A DNA stretch of 64,000 nucleotides from Tupaia tana (GCA_026018925.1 JAKSZU010000004.1:110395489-110459488); one strand, 5' to 3'. Counted from the stretch's first letter, positions 1 to 10,239 are shown. Program-made: numbers and translations. The notes: a model not told the origin generated them from the sequence alone.

Positions 1-21
1 GGGAGAAGAAAACGAATAAAC

Positions 22-336
22 TTTTTTTTTTTGGTAAGGTTTTTGACATAGAGTACGTGCTTTTGCAGAGAGAGACAAAGAGAGGGAAAATGAGAAATCA
101 ACACCCCTCCCAGAGAGACTGGCCTTGCCCCAATCCCTTCTCCATTCTCCTGGGATTTGGGGCACATGCGCACACGTACTCTGCGTGATGGCGAGCCTCC
201 CCCAGCCTCCCCCCAGCCTCCAGCCAGCCATGATAACAGCCCATGTGTTCAGGCTGACCCAGATCTGAACCCCAGGACTTCCTTATGCTTCTAGCATTGC
301 TCTGTGGCACCCTACCACTTATCCACCATGGCTGGA
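22..336 (-). repeat. long tRNA-headed SINE, diverged
   Basis: Reads 3' to 5': T-run, gacagagaga purine block, a 'caatcccttctccattctcc' body and a tRNA-like head near 270-330. The middle is altered by a short cctcccccagcctc repeat at about 195-225. Confidence 0.75.
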
Positions 337-528
337 CCCTGAATGGCTTTTTTTTTTCCGGGCTGTTTTCTAATCAGCTGAGTTTTGTTTATTGCATAAG
401 CCACCTTACACCTTTCAGCTAGAAAAACACTAAATGTGAATAAAAATATAACAAAATGAATTATAGTGCAATTAAAATTTGCTTTGGTGGAGGGACCACA
501 ATTCTAGTCAATTAAGAAAACATTTTTA
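337..528. other. unassigned AT-rich spacer
   Basis: No gene or repeat recognised. A T-run and A-rich tracts are present, with no open frame of note. Confidence 0.4.
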
Positions 529-781
529 GGGGCCAGCAGGTGCCATGGTTAAGGCTCTGGGTTCCCACGTGACCTAGTACAATTCAAGTCTGGGACCCAG
601 CAGCCTGACAGTCATGCTGCGTACATGTGCATGTGTGCCCAAACTCCCAGGAAGGGATGGAGGAGAAGGAATTGTGTGGCCATCATCCCTGGACGGTGAT
701 TTCTCACTTTCCCTCTCACTCTCTGTCTCCAGAGAGCACATGTGCCTTATGGGAAAAACCTTAAAAATAAATAAATAAATC
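529..781 (+). repeat. long tRNA-headed SINE, older subfamily
   Basis: Starts ggggccagcaggtgccatgg, continues with the ggtgatttctcactttccctc body and ends in an (AAATA)n tail. Head substitutions and a weakened box B mark an older copy. Confidence 0.88.
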
Positions 782-2214
782 TAATTTTTTTTAAATACAT
801 AAAAGAAAAACACTGCTATAGACCAGAGTTTATTTTTAACACCCATCATGCCATGAATTCACAGGGAATGGGTTCCAGAAGCTCAGGCTCCTTCCCTCGG
901 TGCTCACGAAGTGCTTCTCTGCAGGAGCAGCTGGCGCTTCCGTTGAACCCAGGTCCCTCTCTCTTGACTTCCTCCTCCTCCTGGTCCTTTTCCTTCCCAC
1001 GTTTTAGGGAGCTGTCTCTCTCTTAGAGGGCTTCATATGCTCCATGCGCACATTAGTCCTCCTGGCAGGACTCTTGCCCTTAACCTGTGTGTTCACAACA
1101 ACGCCAACAGCGTGCTGGGAACATTGTAGACTTCGTGTTGCCATGGAACGTCTGTGGGGCATTCGTTTTTGAACAGTACCCATTCCCTTGATGTCTACAA
1201 TATCACCTTTCTCGTAGATTCACATGTATGTTTTCTAAAAGGCCCAGAGAACATACATCAGTTGCCTCTCCTCTTTCCCTTTGTGTCCGCCATTTTGGTA
1301 AGTTACCAAAAGATGGCGTTTCCCGCCAACCCTGAATGGCCTTTCAGTCTGTGTCTTTTCTCCACGTTAGTCCCTTGAGCTTTTCCATTCATCCAACTTC
1401 ATCCTCGTGAGCCCCACCTAAACCCACCAGCGTGGATCCGGCTGCAGCATCACCCGTCGGACTCTGGCTGACCTAAATTCTGTACCTGGCACTCTCTGGG
1501 TGCTGTGGACACAACAGGTAAAAGTCTTCCTCTCTGTGTCATAAAATTCTAGAGAAATGTTGATGTTTTAAAATTCTTTTTTTCTTTCTTTTTTTTTTCT
1601 TTCAGTAATCATTCACTTAAACTTTCCAAGGTTCCTCATTGTCCACTAGAAAATTCTAGACTCCAGCACCAGGTTCTCCCATGACCCAGACTCGACTCGT
1701 CTACCCACTCCACACACTCTGCCCTGTCCCCATGCCCCACCTGCACTCTGCGTTCTGGTCACTTGAGTTTCCGTAACACACGTGGCTCATCCTTGCACTT
1801 ACCTCCTCTCTGCCGGTTTTGAGACTTATAGTAGGGACCTCCACTGTGCTGAGTGATGCAGACATGTAGGTGATCCCCACAGGGGCCGCCCAGCAGAACA
1901 CGCCCAGGCCCAGACGTGTGGTCTGTGTTCCAGGAACAGCTAGAGCGTCTCGTCCACCTCTGCCGAGCCGTTAAGGAAGAGACGCCTTGAACATTCTGCT
2001 TTTGAACCCATGTGTGATAACACCCAGACCTCTGTACATCCAGCTCCATTAAATATCCCTTGTTCTCTTGGCACTTTATACACTTGTTAGCACAAATTTG
2101 AGCGGATTTGGTTAAATATCATTTAAACTGTAGTGCTAGACAATATAACATATGTGAACAGACATCTTATCAAACAGTGGGCCTAATAGGCATGAATACC
2201 AAAGCCACTTGTAA
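782..2214. other. intergenic, no gene recognised
   Basis: Mixed-composition sequence. The short open frames here (for example around 1154-1378 and 1759-2049) show no family resemblance, no codon bias and no splice context. A pyrimidine run lies near 1577-1604. Confidence 0.4.
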
Positions 2215-2466
2215 CTGGGTGGTTTACACTGTTCTCTGATACAGAGTACACACATGAAAGAGGGAGAAAGGGAGACGCATCCTTGACAGGTCTCATCAGG
2301 CACAGTCCCCCTTCCCCGGCCCTCCACTTCCTCCGGGGCCTGGTGCCCACGTGCATGCCCTGTGTGTTTCAGGCCAGCCTGGAGCTCTGAACCCACGTCA
2401 GCCCTATGGTTTCCAGCCTCACAGGGCATTTGTGCTAGTGCTGCACCACAACGGCTGGGCTGCTAG
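2215..2466 (-). repeat. SINE-like tRNA-headed repeat, second family
   Basis: The reverse strand begins cagcccagccgttgtggtgc, like a tRNA gene start, and has a purine-rich agagggagaaagggagac block at its 3' side. The body differs from the main family. Related copies appear near 7690, 26550 and 28390. Confidence 0.55.
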
Positions 2467-2489
2467 TCCTGTTTAAAGAAACTAATTCT

Positions 2490-2752
2490 GGGCTCACGGG
2501 TGGCATGGTATTTAAGGGCTAGACTCCCACATGGCTGAATGTGGGTCAAGCCCCGGCCCTAGCTGCTTGATAATCATGCTAGGTGCATGTGCGAGCATGC
2601 CCCAAGTCCTAAGAGGAAAGTGGAGGAGAAGGGGTTATGGGGTGGCCATCCCCTCTGGGGAGGATTTCTCACCTTCTCCCTCTTTCTCTCTCTCTCTGTC
2701 TCTCTTCAGTGAGTGCATGCACCCTTTGGCAAAAATCTAAATTAAAAAAATT
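2490..2752 (+). repeat. long tRNA-headed SINE with target duplication
   Basis: Head gggctcacgggtggcatgg, then the standard body and an A-rich tail. Flanked by a direct repeat aagaaactaattct (about 2477-2490 and 2754-2767), a clean L1-type target-site duplication. Confidence 0.88.
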
Positions 2753-3346
2753 AAGAAACTAATTCTAAATCCTCTTTTAGTTATAACAATACCTGTACCA
2801 TAGCACATGTAGACAAGTATTAAATAACTTCAAAGAATGTGTGTGAATGTGCCTTGTACAATGTGTGGAACTTGACAAGTGTTAGTTTGGTATTTTTTTA
2901 ATCTATTTTTTTAAATTATCACATAGCAGCTTTCTCTTCCCCTCTTATAAGCTTATTTGAGGATAGGAGAGTCAAAAGTACATAGGGAACAGACGTTACC
3001 TGAAGACGCAGCCTTGCCTCGTGTCTGGATATTTCTGAGTGTTTCTCGACGCGGATGGAATGTATATATGTGCACGCATTCTCCACCTATGTAAGGGTTT
3101 CCACTATTTACAGAACTCACACATGTTTTCACTTCCCTAGGACTGATCACCGACTCCTTTACAAGGCGCGGGCCTGGCACGGCGGAAATATCCTGTCGAC
3201 TCTGTTACCCCACTCACCTACTGGTGCTGACGTGTTGGCCTTCTCTCAGCTCTGTCAGCAAGCGTCTGAGTTCTTCCCGTTGCACACATCAGCGACTCTG
3301 CTTCGCTAGAAACACTCTTGCAGTTTCACTTTGAAATATTATCCAC
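2753..3346. other. intergenic, no gene recognised
   Basis: AT-rich then mixed sequence. Overlapping short frames on both strands (2953-3309) have no recognisable product. Confidence 0.4.
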
Positions 3347-3595
3347 AGGCCAGTAGGAGGCGTGGTGATTAAGGCACTGGATCCCACGTGGCCAACTCCA
3401 CAGTTTGAATCCTGGCCCTGGTGGCTTGACGATCATGCCAGGCATGTGTGTATGTGTGCCGGAGAATGAAGGAGAAGCGATTGTGGTGTGGCCATCCCCT
3501 CCTTGGGGAGGATTTCTCACTTTCCCTCTCTCTGACTTTCTCTGTCTCTTACTGGCAAGTCCACAGATTCTATAGCAGACTAAAAAAAATATTTT
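3347..3595 (+). repeat. long tRNA-headed SINE, older subfamily
   Basis: Starts aggccagtaggaggcgtggtg, box B-like cagtttgaatcc, body ggatttctcactttccctct. The target repeat aaatattatcca flanks it (about 3335 and 3609). Confidence 0.87.
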
Positions 3596-3674
3596 TTAGA
3601 TAAATAAAATATTATCCATGATGGTTATCATTTCCTAGTTGAATTTACCATAACATTTGCCGAGATGTATCACA

Positions 3675-3780
3675 TGTGGTGCGTGTGGCACATGCATATG
3701 GTACCTGTGCGCGTGGGACCTGTGCCTGTGGTACCCGTGCAGGTGGGACCGCACATATGGCTGCGGTATGGTACACAGCA
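3675..3780 (+). repeat. degenerate GT/GC minisatellite
   Basis: Imperfect tandem units of about 10-20 bp built on gtggtacctgtgc and gtgggacctgtgc. No coding signal. Confidence 0.55.
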
Positions 3781-3870
3781 GCTCACGCTCAACGTAAATG
3801 TCTCCTAGAATTCAATATTTTAGAAAATTCTGCATACTGTTTCTCCCATCTATATCTGTATCAACGTACA

Positions 3871-4140
3871 GATTTTTTTTTTTTTTTTTTTTTTTGGAGA
3901 GGTTTTTGCTATAGGGTGCATGCGCTCGCCAGAAAAACAGACAGAGAAACAGAAGCGAGAAATCACCCCCTGGGGGGATGGCCACGCCACAATCCCTTCT
4001 CCTCCATTCTCCTCTCAGAATCTTGGACACGCACGCACACACGCCCGGTATGAGTTTTAAGCCACCAGGTCCAGGACTCGAACCACGGTCGGCTATGTGG
4101 GAGTCCAGCGACATAGCCATTACGCTAACTGCTGGTCCCA
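3871..4140 (-). repeat. long tRNA-headed SINE, young subfamily
   Basis: Poly-T start, then gagaggtttttgctataggg, and ends in ctgctggtccc. The reverse strand carries box A-like TTAGCGTAATGG. Flanking tgtacagatttttt-like repeats mark the target site. Confidence 0.92.
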
Positions 4141-4171
4141 ATGTACAGATTTTTTAAAGAATTATTTCATT

Positions 4172-4335
4172 GTCCTTATTATTATTGTTATTATTTTAAA
4201 TTTGGTATAGGGTATGTGCACTCATCAGAGAGAAAGAGAGCAAGAAAGCAAGCCACCAGCTCTGGGACTCAAACTATGATCAGCCACGTGGGAGTCCAGC
4301 ACCTTAACCACCATGCCTCTGCGGCCTCCCACCCC
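4172..4335 (-). repeat. short tRNA-headed SINE
   Basis: (ATT)n-rich 3' end, tttggtatagggtatgtgc, purine block, then the tRNA-like head with a cacgtgggagtccagcacc core. Lacks the approximately 100-bp body of the long form. Confidence 0.85.
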
Positions 4336-4791
4336 CACTCCCCCACAGATTTTAACGTAGTGGGAGGTGTGGACTCGGAATACTCTGTCATGCATCACTT
4401 AATGGCAGGAATGCCTTCTAATTAATGGAGCACTAGGCAATTTTGTCCCTGTGTGAATATCATAGACCTGGAGGCATAACCTGCTACACACCTGGGCAAC
4501 GCGGGATAGCCCAGTGCCTCCAGCTACTAACCCATACGGCACGTCACTGCACTGAGCACGGCAGGCAGGCGTGGCACACAGGTACGGTAAAAACCCAGGA
4601 CCAAAAACAAAAAGTGGAACTCCTGGTAGGGCACTCGCTGTCCCTGGAGCTCACAGAACTCGAGGTGGTGCTGCGTGAGTCGGCGAGCGAGTGGAGTGCA
4701 GGTGAAAGTCTGCGACATTGCTGTGACTGCTGTAGACTTTACGAACACTGTACACGGAGCTACACTAAGCTTATTTTTAAAACGTCTTTCA

Positions 4792-5008
4792 GGGCCAGTA
4801 GGTGGTGTGGTAGTTAAGGCCCAGGATCCCACACGGCCGACTCCATGGTGTGAGTCACAGACCTGGAGGCTTGAAAAGCACTCTGGGCATGTGTACGTAC
4901 ATGGCCAAAATCCCAAGAGGAGAATGGAGAAGGGATTATGGTGTAGCCATCCCTCTCTGTCTCTCTCCCATGCACGCTATATGGCAAAAATCTAAAAGAA
5001 AAAAGAAT
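4792..5008 (+). repeat. long tRNA-headed SINE, older subfamily
   Basis: Starts agggccagtaggtggtgtgg. The body is shortened, jumping from gtgtagccatccctctctg straight to the promoter-distal tail. Immediately followed by another SINE in the same orientation. Confidence 0.85.
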
Positions 5009-5012
5009 TCTT

Positions 5013-5276
5013 GGGACCAGCAGTTAGCGTAATGGCTATGTCGCTGGACTCCCACGTAGTCGACCACGGTTCGAGTCCCAGACCCGGTGGCTTAAACTCA
5101 CGCCGAGAGCGTGTGCGTGCGTGCCCAAGATCCCGAGAGGAGAATGGAGGAGAAGGGATTGCGGCGTGGCCATCCCCCCTGGGGGGTGATTTCTCACTTT
5201 CTGTCTCTCTGTCTCTCTCTGTCTTTCTCACGAGCACAAGCGCTCTATAGCAAAAACCTCTCAAAAAAAAAAAAAA
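5013..5276 (+). repeat. long tRNA-headed SINE, young subfamily
   Basis: Full-length copy. Head gggaccagcagttagcgtaa, box A-like TAGCGTAATGG, box B GGTTCGAGTCC, then gagaatggaggagaagggat, ctggggggtgatttctc, a CT-rich region and an A-tail. Abuts the preceding SINE. Confidence 0.93.
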
Positions 5277-5487
5277 AACATTTTAAACTTTCTTGTTATA
5301 AACAAAGACACAAACACATTAAGCCTAGGCCTACAGAGTCAGGCTCATCCACACCTCCACCTTCCATCTCCAATTGCATCCTACTGGAAGGGCCGTGATG
5401 ACCAAAACAACACAATGCAAAAACAATGCAATCAACTTGTTTTCATAAGTAGATCCCACCCCCAAGTTTTTATAAGGAAATCTCATC

Positions 5488-5678
5488 CCCAATGGCTTGA
5501 AAATCACGCTGAGTGTATGTGCTTGCGTGCCCCCAATCCTGCTAGGGTGGAGAAATGGAGGAGAAGGGACCGAAGCATGAGCGTCCCCCACTGCAGGGCA
5601 CATTTCTCCCTTCCCTCTCACTCTGTCTCTGGCAAGCCCACATGTCCTCTGAAATTAAAAGAAAAGCAAAAATAATAA
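5488..5678 (+). repeat. SINE fragment lacking its tRNA head
   Basis: Begins inside the body (aatggcttgaaaatcacgct) and runs to an A-rich tail. The head is missing, so this is a 5'-truncated or eroded copy. Confidence 0.75.
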
Positions 5679-5825
5679 AGAGGTACACTCTAAAGTAACA
5701 ATAAACAGTATAGTTTAGTAAATACATAAGCCAGTAAGCCAGTTGTTTTTATCAAGTATTACATATTGTACATACTCATGTGCTGTACTTTAAGAATTTA
5801 AAAAAAGCACTCATGTGCTTTTTAT

Positions 5826-5885
5826 AAGAATTATTTTATTCATATTTATTTATTTTAATTTGACCTGAGGGGGACAGAGGTGTAG
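5826..5885 (-). repeat. truncated short SINE, 3' portion only
   Basis: ttatttattttaatttgacc followed by gagggggacagagg is the reverse 3' end of the short SINE. It is cut off at the left border of the inverted-repeat element and matches the complete copy at 7440-7612, which lies in the partner of a local duplication. Confidence 0.75.
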
Positions 5886-5891
5886 AGAGCA

Positions 5892-7039
5892 GCCATTCTG
5901 AACAAACATGGTGACCTTTAAACATATATAGCAATGCTATTTGTGAGCTTCATTTGTATAACTTTGAAAGCTTTAAAATACTAATATGCTAACTGCTGAT
6001 ACTGCAAAGCTCTCTGTAGAGGGTTTAAAGTGAAAGCAGTTCTTTCTGTCTTAGAGCCATTTGATATTTGATAAGCAAGTAGGTTTTGACTGGGAAGCAG
6101 AGGACAGCCATGGGGAGCACCGGGCCCTTAACAGCCGTGGGGAGCACCGGGCCTAAGGGCAGCGGCTCATTCTCCCGCTCCCCTCAGCTTCTTCGGAATC
6201 TGCAGTCTTAAATTTATCTAATTTCAAAAGACAGTCATTTTCATGACCCAGTCTTACTTCTCTATCCTTGTCTTTAGTTACAGACTGATTTCTTAGGTAG
6301 GAGGGAGGTATATTCCTCCAGGGTGTTTTTCAGTCAAGATACTAAGCCAGATCTAGGTTTGTTTGGAAGGTTTTGTCTCAAGCACTCCTTAATTAAATTT
6401 TACAGGGAGAAGACAGAAATGGGAATTCTGTTAGGACTCTGTTGTATATTATTTCCTGATCTGTTCTGGGAACCAAGGGCACGTTTCCAGCACAACGTTT
6501 AGGAACTGAGGTAACTGCTTAATACTAACCTTATCGCCCCTAGCTTTTAACATATAAAACGACAGTTGGACATACGTATCTCAGTCTTTAGACAACTGTG
6601 TCCCCATGTTTTAGACCAACAATAATCGAATACACGCCTTCTCTTACTCTATTATCTCCTTATTTGACTCTGTTATCTCTTTCTTCCACTCTGTTATCTC
6701 CTTCTTCTACTCTGTCATCACTTCCTTTACTCTATTTCTTCTTTGTTTTCTCTGTATGTTCCTTACCTTCCTTAACTATCTCCGCGGGCCTCAAGGACTG
6801 TCCACTCGCCTGCCTCTTTGTAGTTTCCCGGGGCTCAGGCCACACTTTTGGACGCCATTTGGTTTCTTCTGATTCTTTTAAACAAAATGTAAATAACACA
6901 TGTGGGATCCTTAATAAGATATTGCTTTGCAGTCTCAGCAATGAACCTATTTGTATTTTAATGCTTTCATTGGTATACAAATAAAACTCACAAACATTTC
7001 TGTACATGTCTAAAGGTCACCACATTTGTTCAAAATGGC
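5892..7039. mobile_element. about 1.15-kb element with about 117-bp terminal inverted repeats, family unknown
   Basis: The left arm (5892-6010, starting gccattctgaaca) and the right arm (6924-7039, reverse complement starting gccattttgaaca) align along their whole length at roughly 78-80 percent by eye. They share ggtgaccttta, catttgtata and tgcaaagc blocks. The interior holds a duplicated ggggagcaccgggcc (about 6115-6155) and a minisatellite of actctgttatctc units (about 6640-6730). Open frames are short and have no transposase resemblance. It could be a non-autonomous DNA transposon with long inverted repeats or two related elements in inverted orientation. I do not recognise the family. 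Confidence 0.6.
6640..6735 (+). repeat. pyrimidine-rich minisatellite
   Basis: About four imperfect units of some 22-24 bp built on ctctgttatctccttcttc lie inside the inverted-repeat element. They encode only a low-complexity Leu/Ser frame. Confidence 0.6.
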
Positions 7040-7040
7040 A

Positions 7041-7145
7041 GAAGTACACTCTAAAGTTACAATAAAAAGTATAGTATGGTAAATATGTAAACCAGTAAGA
7101 CAGTTGTTTTTATCAAGTATTATATACTGCACATACTCATGTGCT
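7041..7145 (+). repeat. second copy of transposon segment 5680-5784
   Basis: gtacactctaaag through catactcatgtgct matches 5680-5784 base for base apart from scattered substitutions, over 105 bp. The two copies flank the inverted-repeat element. The duplication continues into the SINE that follows each copy. Confidence 0.8.
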
Positions 7146-7149
7146 ATAT

Positions 7150-7419
7150 ATATATATTTTTTTTTTTTTGAGAGGTTTTCACTATAGGGCGTGTGCGCTC
7201 GCCAGACAGACAGAGACAGACAGAGAGATAGAAAGCGAGAAATCACCCCCCAGGGGGGATGGCCACGCCGCAATCCCTTCTCCTCCATTCTCCTCTCGGG
7301 ATCTGGGGCATGCACGCACACGCGCCCGGCGTGAGTTTAAGCCGCCGGGTCCGGGACTCGAACCGCGGTCGACTACGTGGGAGTCCAGCGACATCGCCAT
7401 TACGTCAACTGCTGGTCCC
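7150..7419 (-). repeat. long tRNA-headed SINE, young subfamily
   Basis: gagaggttttcactataggg to ctgctggtccc, nearly intact head on the reverse strand. The target repeat tcatgtgctata flanks it at 7138 and 7420, so it postdates the local duplication. Confidence 0.92.
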
Positions 7420-7439
7420 TCATGTGCTATATTTTTAAA

Positions 7440-7612
7440 AAAATAATTATTTTATTTAACTTTACTTATTTTAATTTGACCAGAGAGGGACAGAGCGAGA
7501 GAAACAGAGACAGAAAGAGAAAGTGAGAAAGCAAGCTGCCAGATCCAGGGCTCGAACCACAGTTGGCCACGTGGGAGTCCAGAGCCTTTAACTACCACAC
7601 CACCTGCCAGCC
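7440..7612 (-). repeat. short tRNA-headed SINE
   Basis: AT-rich 3' end, taatttgaccagagagggac, then a caggctcgaacc-like box B region and a cacctgccagccc end. Partner of the truncated copy at 5826-5885. Confidence 0.87.
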
Positions 7613-7683
7613 CGTGTGCTGTACTTTCTTAAAGGAAGACTTTTAAATTCACCTTATATAGCTAATGTTATCTTTTCTTTTTT

Positions 7684-8030
7684 TAAAAAAAGCTATTTAT
7701 TTCTTCCACGAGAGAGAAACACAGAGAAGAGGCTGCCGAGGGTCTTCACGACCTGAGCGGTCCCAGCCTCAGCCGTCCCGGACTGCAGGCTCGCGCATGC
7801 CCAGTGCTCTAGGAGGCCCCATGTGGGCCCACTTTCGCTAGCACAGCAGCAGCCCGAGCCCGCGGACACGTTAACTCCCGGCAGCCCGCAGACCGTGGGT
7901 CTGCGCTGCGCTGCGAGATGAGGATGGCTGCAGCACACAGGCGGTAGGAGCCTGTCAGCCTCATTATAATCCTGTGGCACCGCTGTCACGTATGTGGTCT
8001 GGCAGGGACGGAGATGCTGGTACATGGCAT
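7684..8030 (-). repeat. SINE-like repeat of the second tRNA family, uncertain
   Basis: Begins like the 3' ends of related copies (tatttatttcttccacgaga, purine-rich), followed by GC-rich sequence. The apparent 110-aa reverse frame has no family resemblance. Assignment rests on the 3' end only. Confidence 0.4.
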
Positions 8031-8239
8031 GTGACTGTCTTAGGCCCTAGTAAAACGTATGGTTGAGAGTTCAGAGTATCTTGCCCTGCCACCACACATA
8101 TCTATTTTATGCCAGAAGGCGGTAAAGAGGGTCTTCATCATTTTTGTTAGGTTTCAATGCGATGGACTTCATTTGCAGCCTGGCAATGCTTTTGGAATCT
8201 TCTAAGAATAATGTGTTCCAAAGCATAACTTATATAGGG

Positions 8240-8320
8240 TCCATTTAGGCAATTTTATTGGAACACAGTTCTATCTGTTGGTCCTCCGGGACCACATGGC
8301 CCCCAGCTGAAGACCCTCTG
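8240..8320. mobile_element. hAT-type DNA transposon fragment, partial
   Basis: aattttattggaacacagtt is the hallmark of a common mammalian hAT fossil whose other end is seen near 61950. The remainder is decayed. The family name is not certain. Confidence 0.45.
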
Positions 8321-8524
8321 AAGCTTTATAGGTACTTGTCTTACTTTCCTCGGGCTTTTATAACAGAGTACCACCGGGCTGGGTGCTTTCAACCGCAGAA
8401 GTTTATTATCTCATGGTAATGAGGTCATGGAATCCCGAAAGCCCGTGATCAAGACGCTAGTGATTACTGGTGAGGGCTCTCTTTGTAGCTTGTAAAGGGC
8501 CATCTCTTCCCCGTGTCCTTTTCT

Positions 8525-8868
8525 GGAGCTATGGTTTGAACGTGCCCTCCCAGAATTCGTGCAGTGGGATGTGGTTGTATTGGGCACGTAGTAAGAGAAG
8601 ACGTAATCGGGCCATGGTGTGGACAGGTGCACCCGCGGGAGAGATTAGGTATCCAGGTGGGCCCCATGACTGAGGCTCGGCGAGTTATAAGGAGAGGGGA
8701 TAAGACAGGCAGAGACAAGGACACACCTCCTCTGCTCGTTTATCCACCAGGAGGGAGACCCTCCCTAGATGGGACCCTGTACCGTCACCCTCCCAACCAT
8801 GAGCTGAAAGAACCAAGACCCAGATATCTCTTCTACTGACAATAGAACAAACTACAACACGTGACCTT
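8525..8868 (+). mobile_element. MaLR-type solo LTR, sense
   Basis: agctatggtttgaacgtgcc start, gtgggccccatgactgaggc middle, and an end region resembling a MaLR LTR (gagctgaaagaaccaagacc). Parallel copies occur at 30602 and 43697. Confidence 0.55.
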
Positions 8869-8985
8869 TCCTCAGGGTGTGCTCGAGGAGAGTGGAGGAG
8901 TGACTGTCTGGTGTCACTTTTTAGAGGGATATAATCCTGTCACATCAGGGCCCCAGCTTTAGGTCTTCAGCTAGCCTTAATTATA

Positions 8986-9570
8986 GTCTTCCCCCATAGC
9001 TGTAGGAGAGATTTTAGGACCCTCTTTGGATACCAAAATCCACAGATGCTTGAGTCCTCGACATAAAATGGCGTAGTATTTGCACATAACCTAAACACAT
9101 CTTCCCATAACTTTAAATTACCTCTAGATGACCCAGAATACCTAGTAGGATGTAAATAGTTGTACTTTCTTGGTTCTTAAAATTTGCATTTTTAAAATCA
9201 TTTTCTTATTTTCCTCAAAATATTTCTGATCTGCAGTCGGTCAAATCCAAGATGCAGGGACCAGCAGTTAGCGTAATGGCTATGTCGCTGGACTCCCACG
9301 TAGTCGACCGCGGTTCGAGTCCCGGACCTGGCGGCTTAAACTCACGCCGGGCGCGTGTGCGTGCGTGCCCAAGATCCCGAGAGGAGAATGGAGGAGAAGG
9401 GATTGCGGCGTGGCCATCCCCCCTGGGGGGTGATTTCCTGCTTTCTATCTCTCTGTCTCTCTCTGTCTGTCTGGCGAGCGCACGCGCCCTATAGCAAAAA
9501 CCTCTCCAAAAAAAAGAAAAAAAAAAAAAAAATCCAAGATGCAGAACGCCCAGCTACAGAAGGCTGACTC
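8986..9570 (+). mobile_element. MER2 (Tigger-type) DNA transposon with a SINE inside
   Basis: Left end gtcttcccccatagctgtag, then gataccaaaatccacagatg, aaaatggcgtagtatttgca, and the right end aggctgactc. Both ends are flanked by TA (8984-8985 and 9571-9572), the expected Tc/mariner target. The order matches my memory of MER2. SINE 9258-9530 interrupts its right end. Confidence 0.85.
9258..9530 (+). repeat. long tRNA-headed SINE, young, intact pol III boxes and target repeat
   Basis: Box A TAGCGTAATGG at 9269-9279 and box B GGTTCGAGTCC at 9312-9322 match the polymerase III consensus. The body and A-tail are complete. A perfect 14-bp duplication aatccaagatgcag lies at 9244-9257 and 9531-9544. 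Among the best preserved copies here. Confidence 0.95.
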
Positions 9571-9665
9571 TACTTCCTCAGAGGCCCTGCCTCCAAATAC
9601 AGCCATGCAGGGGATTAGAGCACCCACATGAACTTGAGGGGGGTGCATGCATTCAGGACATACCA

Positions 9666-10024
9666 GGAGTCCCTCCAGAGAACTCGGTAGAGCGTGTTTC
9701 CTTTTCTCAGGAACTCTTGAAGATTAACGTTCTAAGACTCCGAGGGATGGTGGCATATGAGATCCCTGGGAACAGAGGACACTGACTCAGCCCAAACCCT
9801 GAAAGAGGGCCCTGTTACATAATATGTTTTAATATTATCATGGCTGTAATTAACTTGATCAAAACACTCTCCCTGGAGTTAGCGAGTCTTAGAATAGCGA
9901 AACAGACATTTCAGGCGTGGGAGGAAGAGGCATGATCTGTGCACACAGTGGGAAACCTTTAGAAGCTGGTCAGCCATACAACACTTGTACGTCCCAGGAT
10001 GCAAAGGTGTCTGCAAAGGTTGGT
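9666..10024. other. intergenic, no gene recognised
   Basis: Mixed sequence with no frame or repeat that I can name. Confidence 0.4.
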
Positions 10025-10215
10025 TTATCTAGATTTTTTTTTTTTTTAAGACAAGGACTTGCCACGTCCCAATCCTCCAGCCTCAGCCTCTCTGAGGTGT
10101 AGACTAGGCAGGTGCGTAACACTATGCCTAGTCTTTAGTTTGACCAGAAAGTGGACACGGGCCTCCTGTGTGATCTCAGCCTGCCGAGCCTGTGCCTTAG
10201 CAGAACATGCCACCA
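10025..10215 (-). repeat. chimeric tRNA-7SL SINE
   Basis: The reverse strand reads gaggctgaggctggaggatt next to an A-tail, preceded by gcatagtgttacgcacctgc, the core of a 7SL/Alu-type monomer. Upstream is a tRNA-like head (ctcggcaggctgagatcac). Related copies are at 23586, 39127 and 62812. Confidence 0.65.
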
Positions 10216-10239
10216 CAACTGGGCCAAGTCTAGTTTTTC

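Larger units (their letters stand above)
4386..5784 (+). mobile_element. Tc/mariner-type DNA transposon fossil (Kanga1-like), interrupted by SINEs
   Basis: Segments 4386-4791, 5277-5487 and 5680-5784 read as consecutive pieces of one old mammalian DNA transposon. Landmarks are tgtcatgcatcacttaatgg at the left end, tgctgtagactttacgaaca, then caaacacattaagcctagg and gtacactctaaagtaac. I recognise this order from a common mammalian fossil. The family name (Kanga1, TcMar-Tc2) is from memory and tentative. SINEs at 4792-5008, 5013-5276 and 5488-5678 split it. The last segment is duplicated at 7041-7145. No intact transposase frame is visible. Confidence 0.65.
8340..9665 (-). mobile_element. MaLR (MLT1-like) LTR, antisense, broken by two insertions
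   Basis: Segments 8340-8524, 8869-8983 and 9573-9665 give the reverse of a MaLR LTR in order: ttttataacagagtacc, gtttattatctcatgg, ggtgagggctctct, ataatcctgtcacatcaggg, cctgcctccaaatacagcca. A second LTR-like unit (8525-8868) and a MER2 (8986-9570) sit inside. Confidence 0.65.

Noticed and set aside
7684-8030. 110-codon minus-strand frame as a gene
   Set aside because: It overlaps a SINE-like 3' end and has no family resemblance or splice context.
9258-9340. tRNA genes
   Set aside because: Box A and B are present in many SINE heads, but each is followed by the SINE body and A-tail. None forms a free-standing tRNA.
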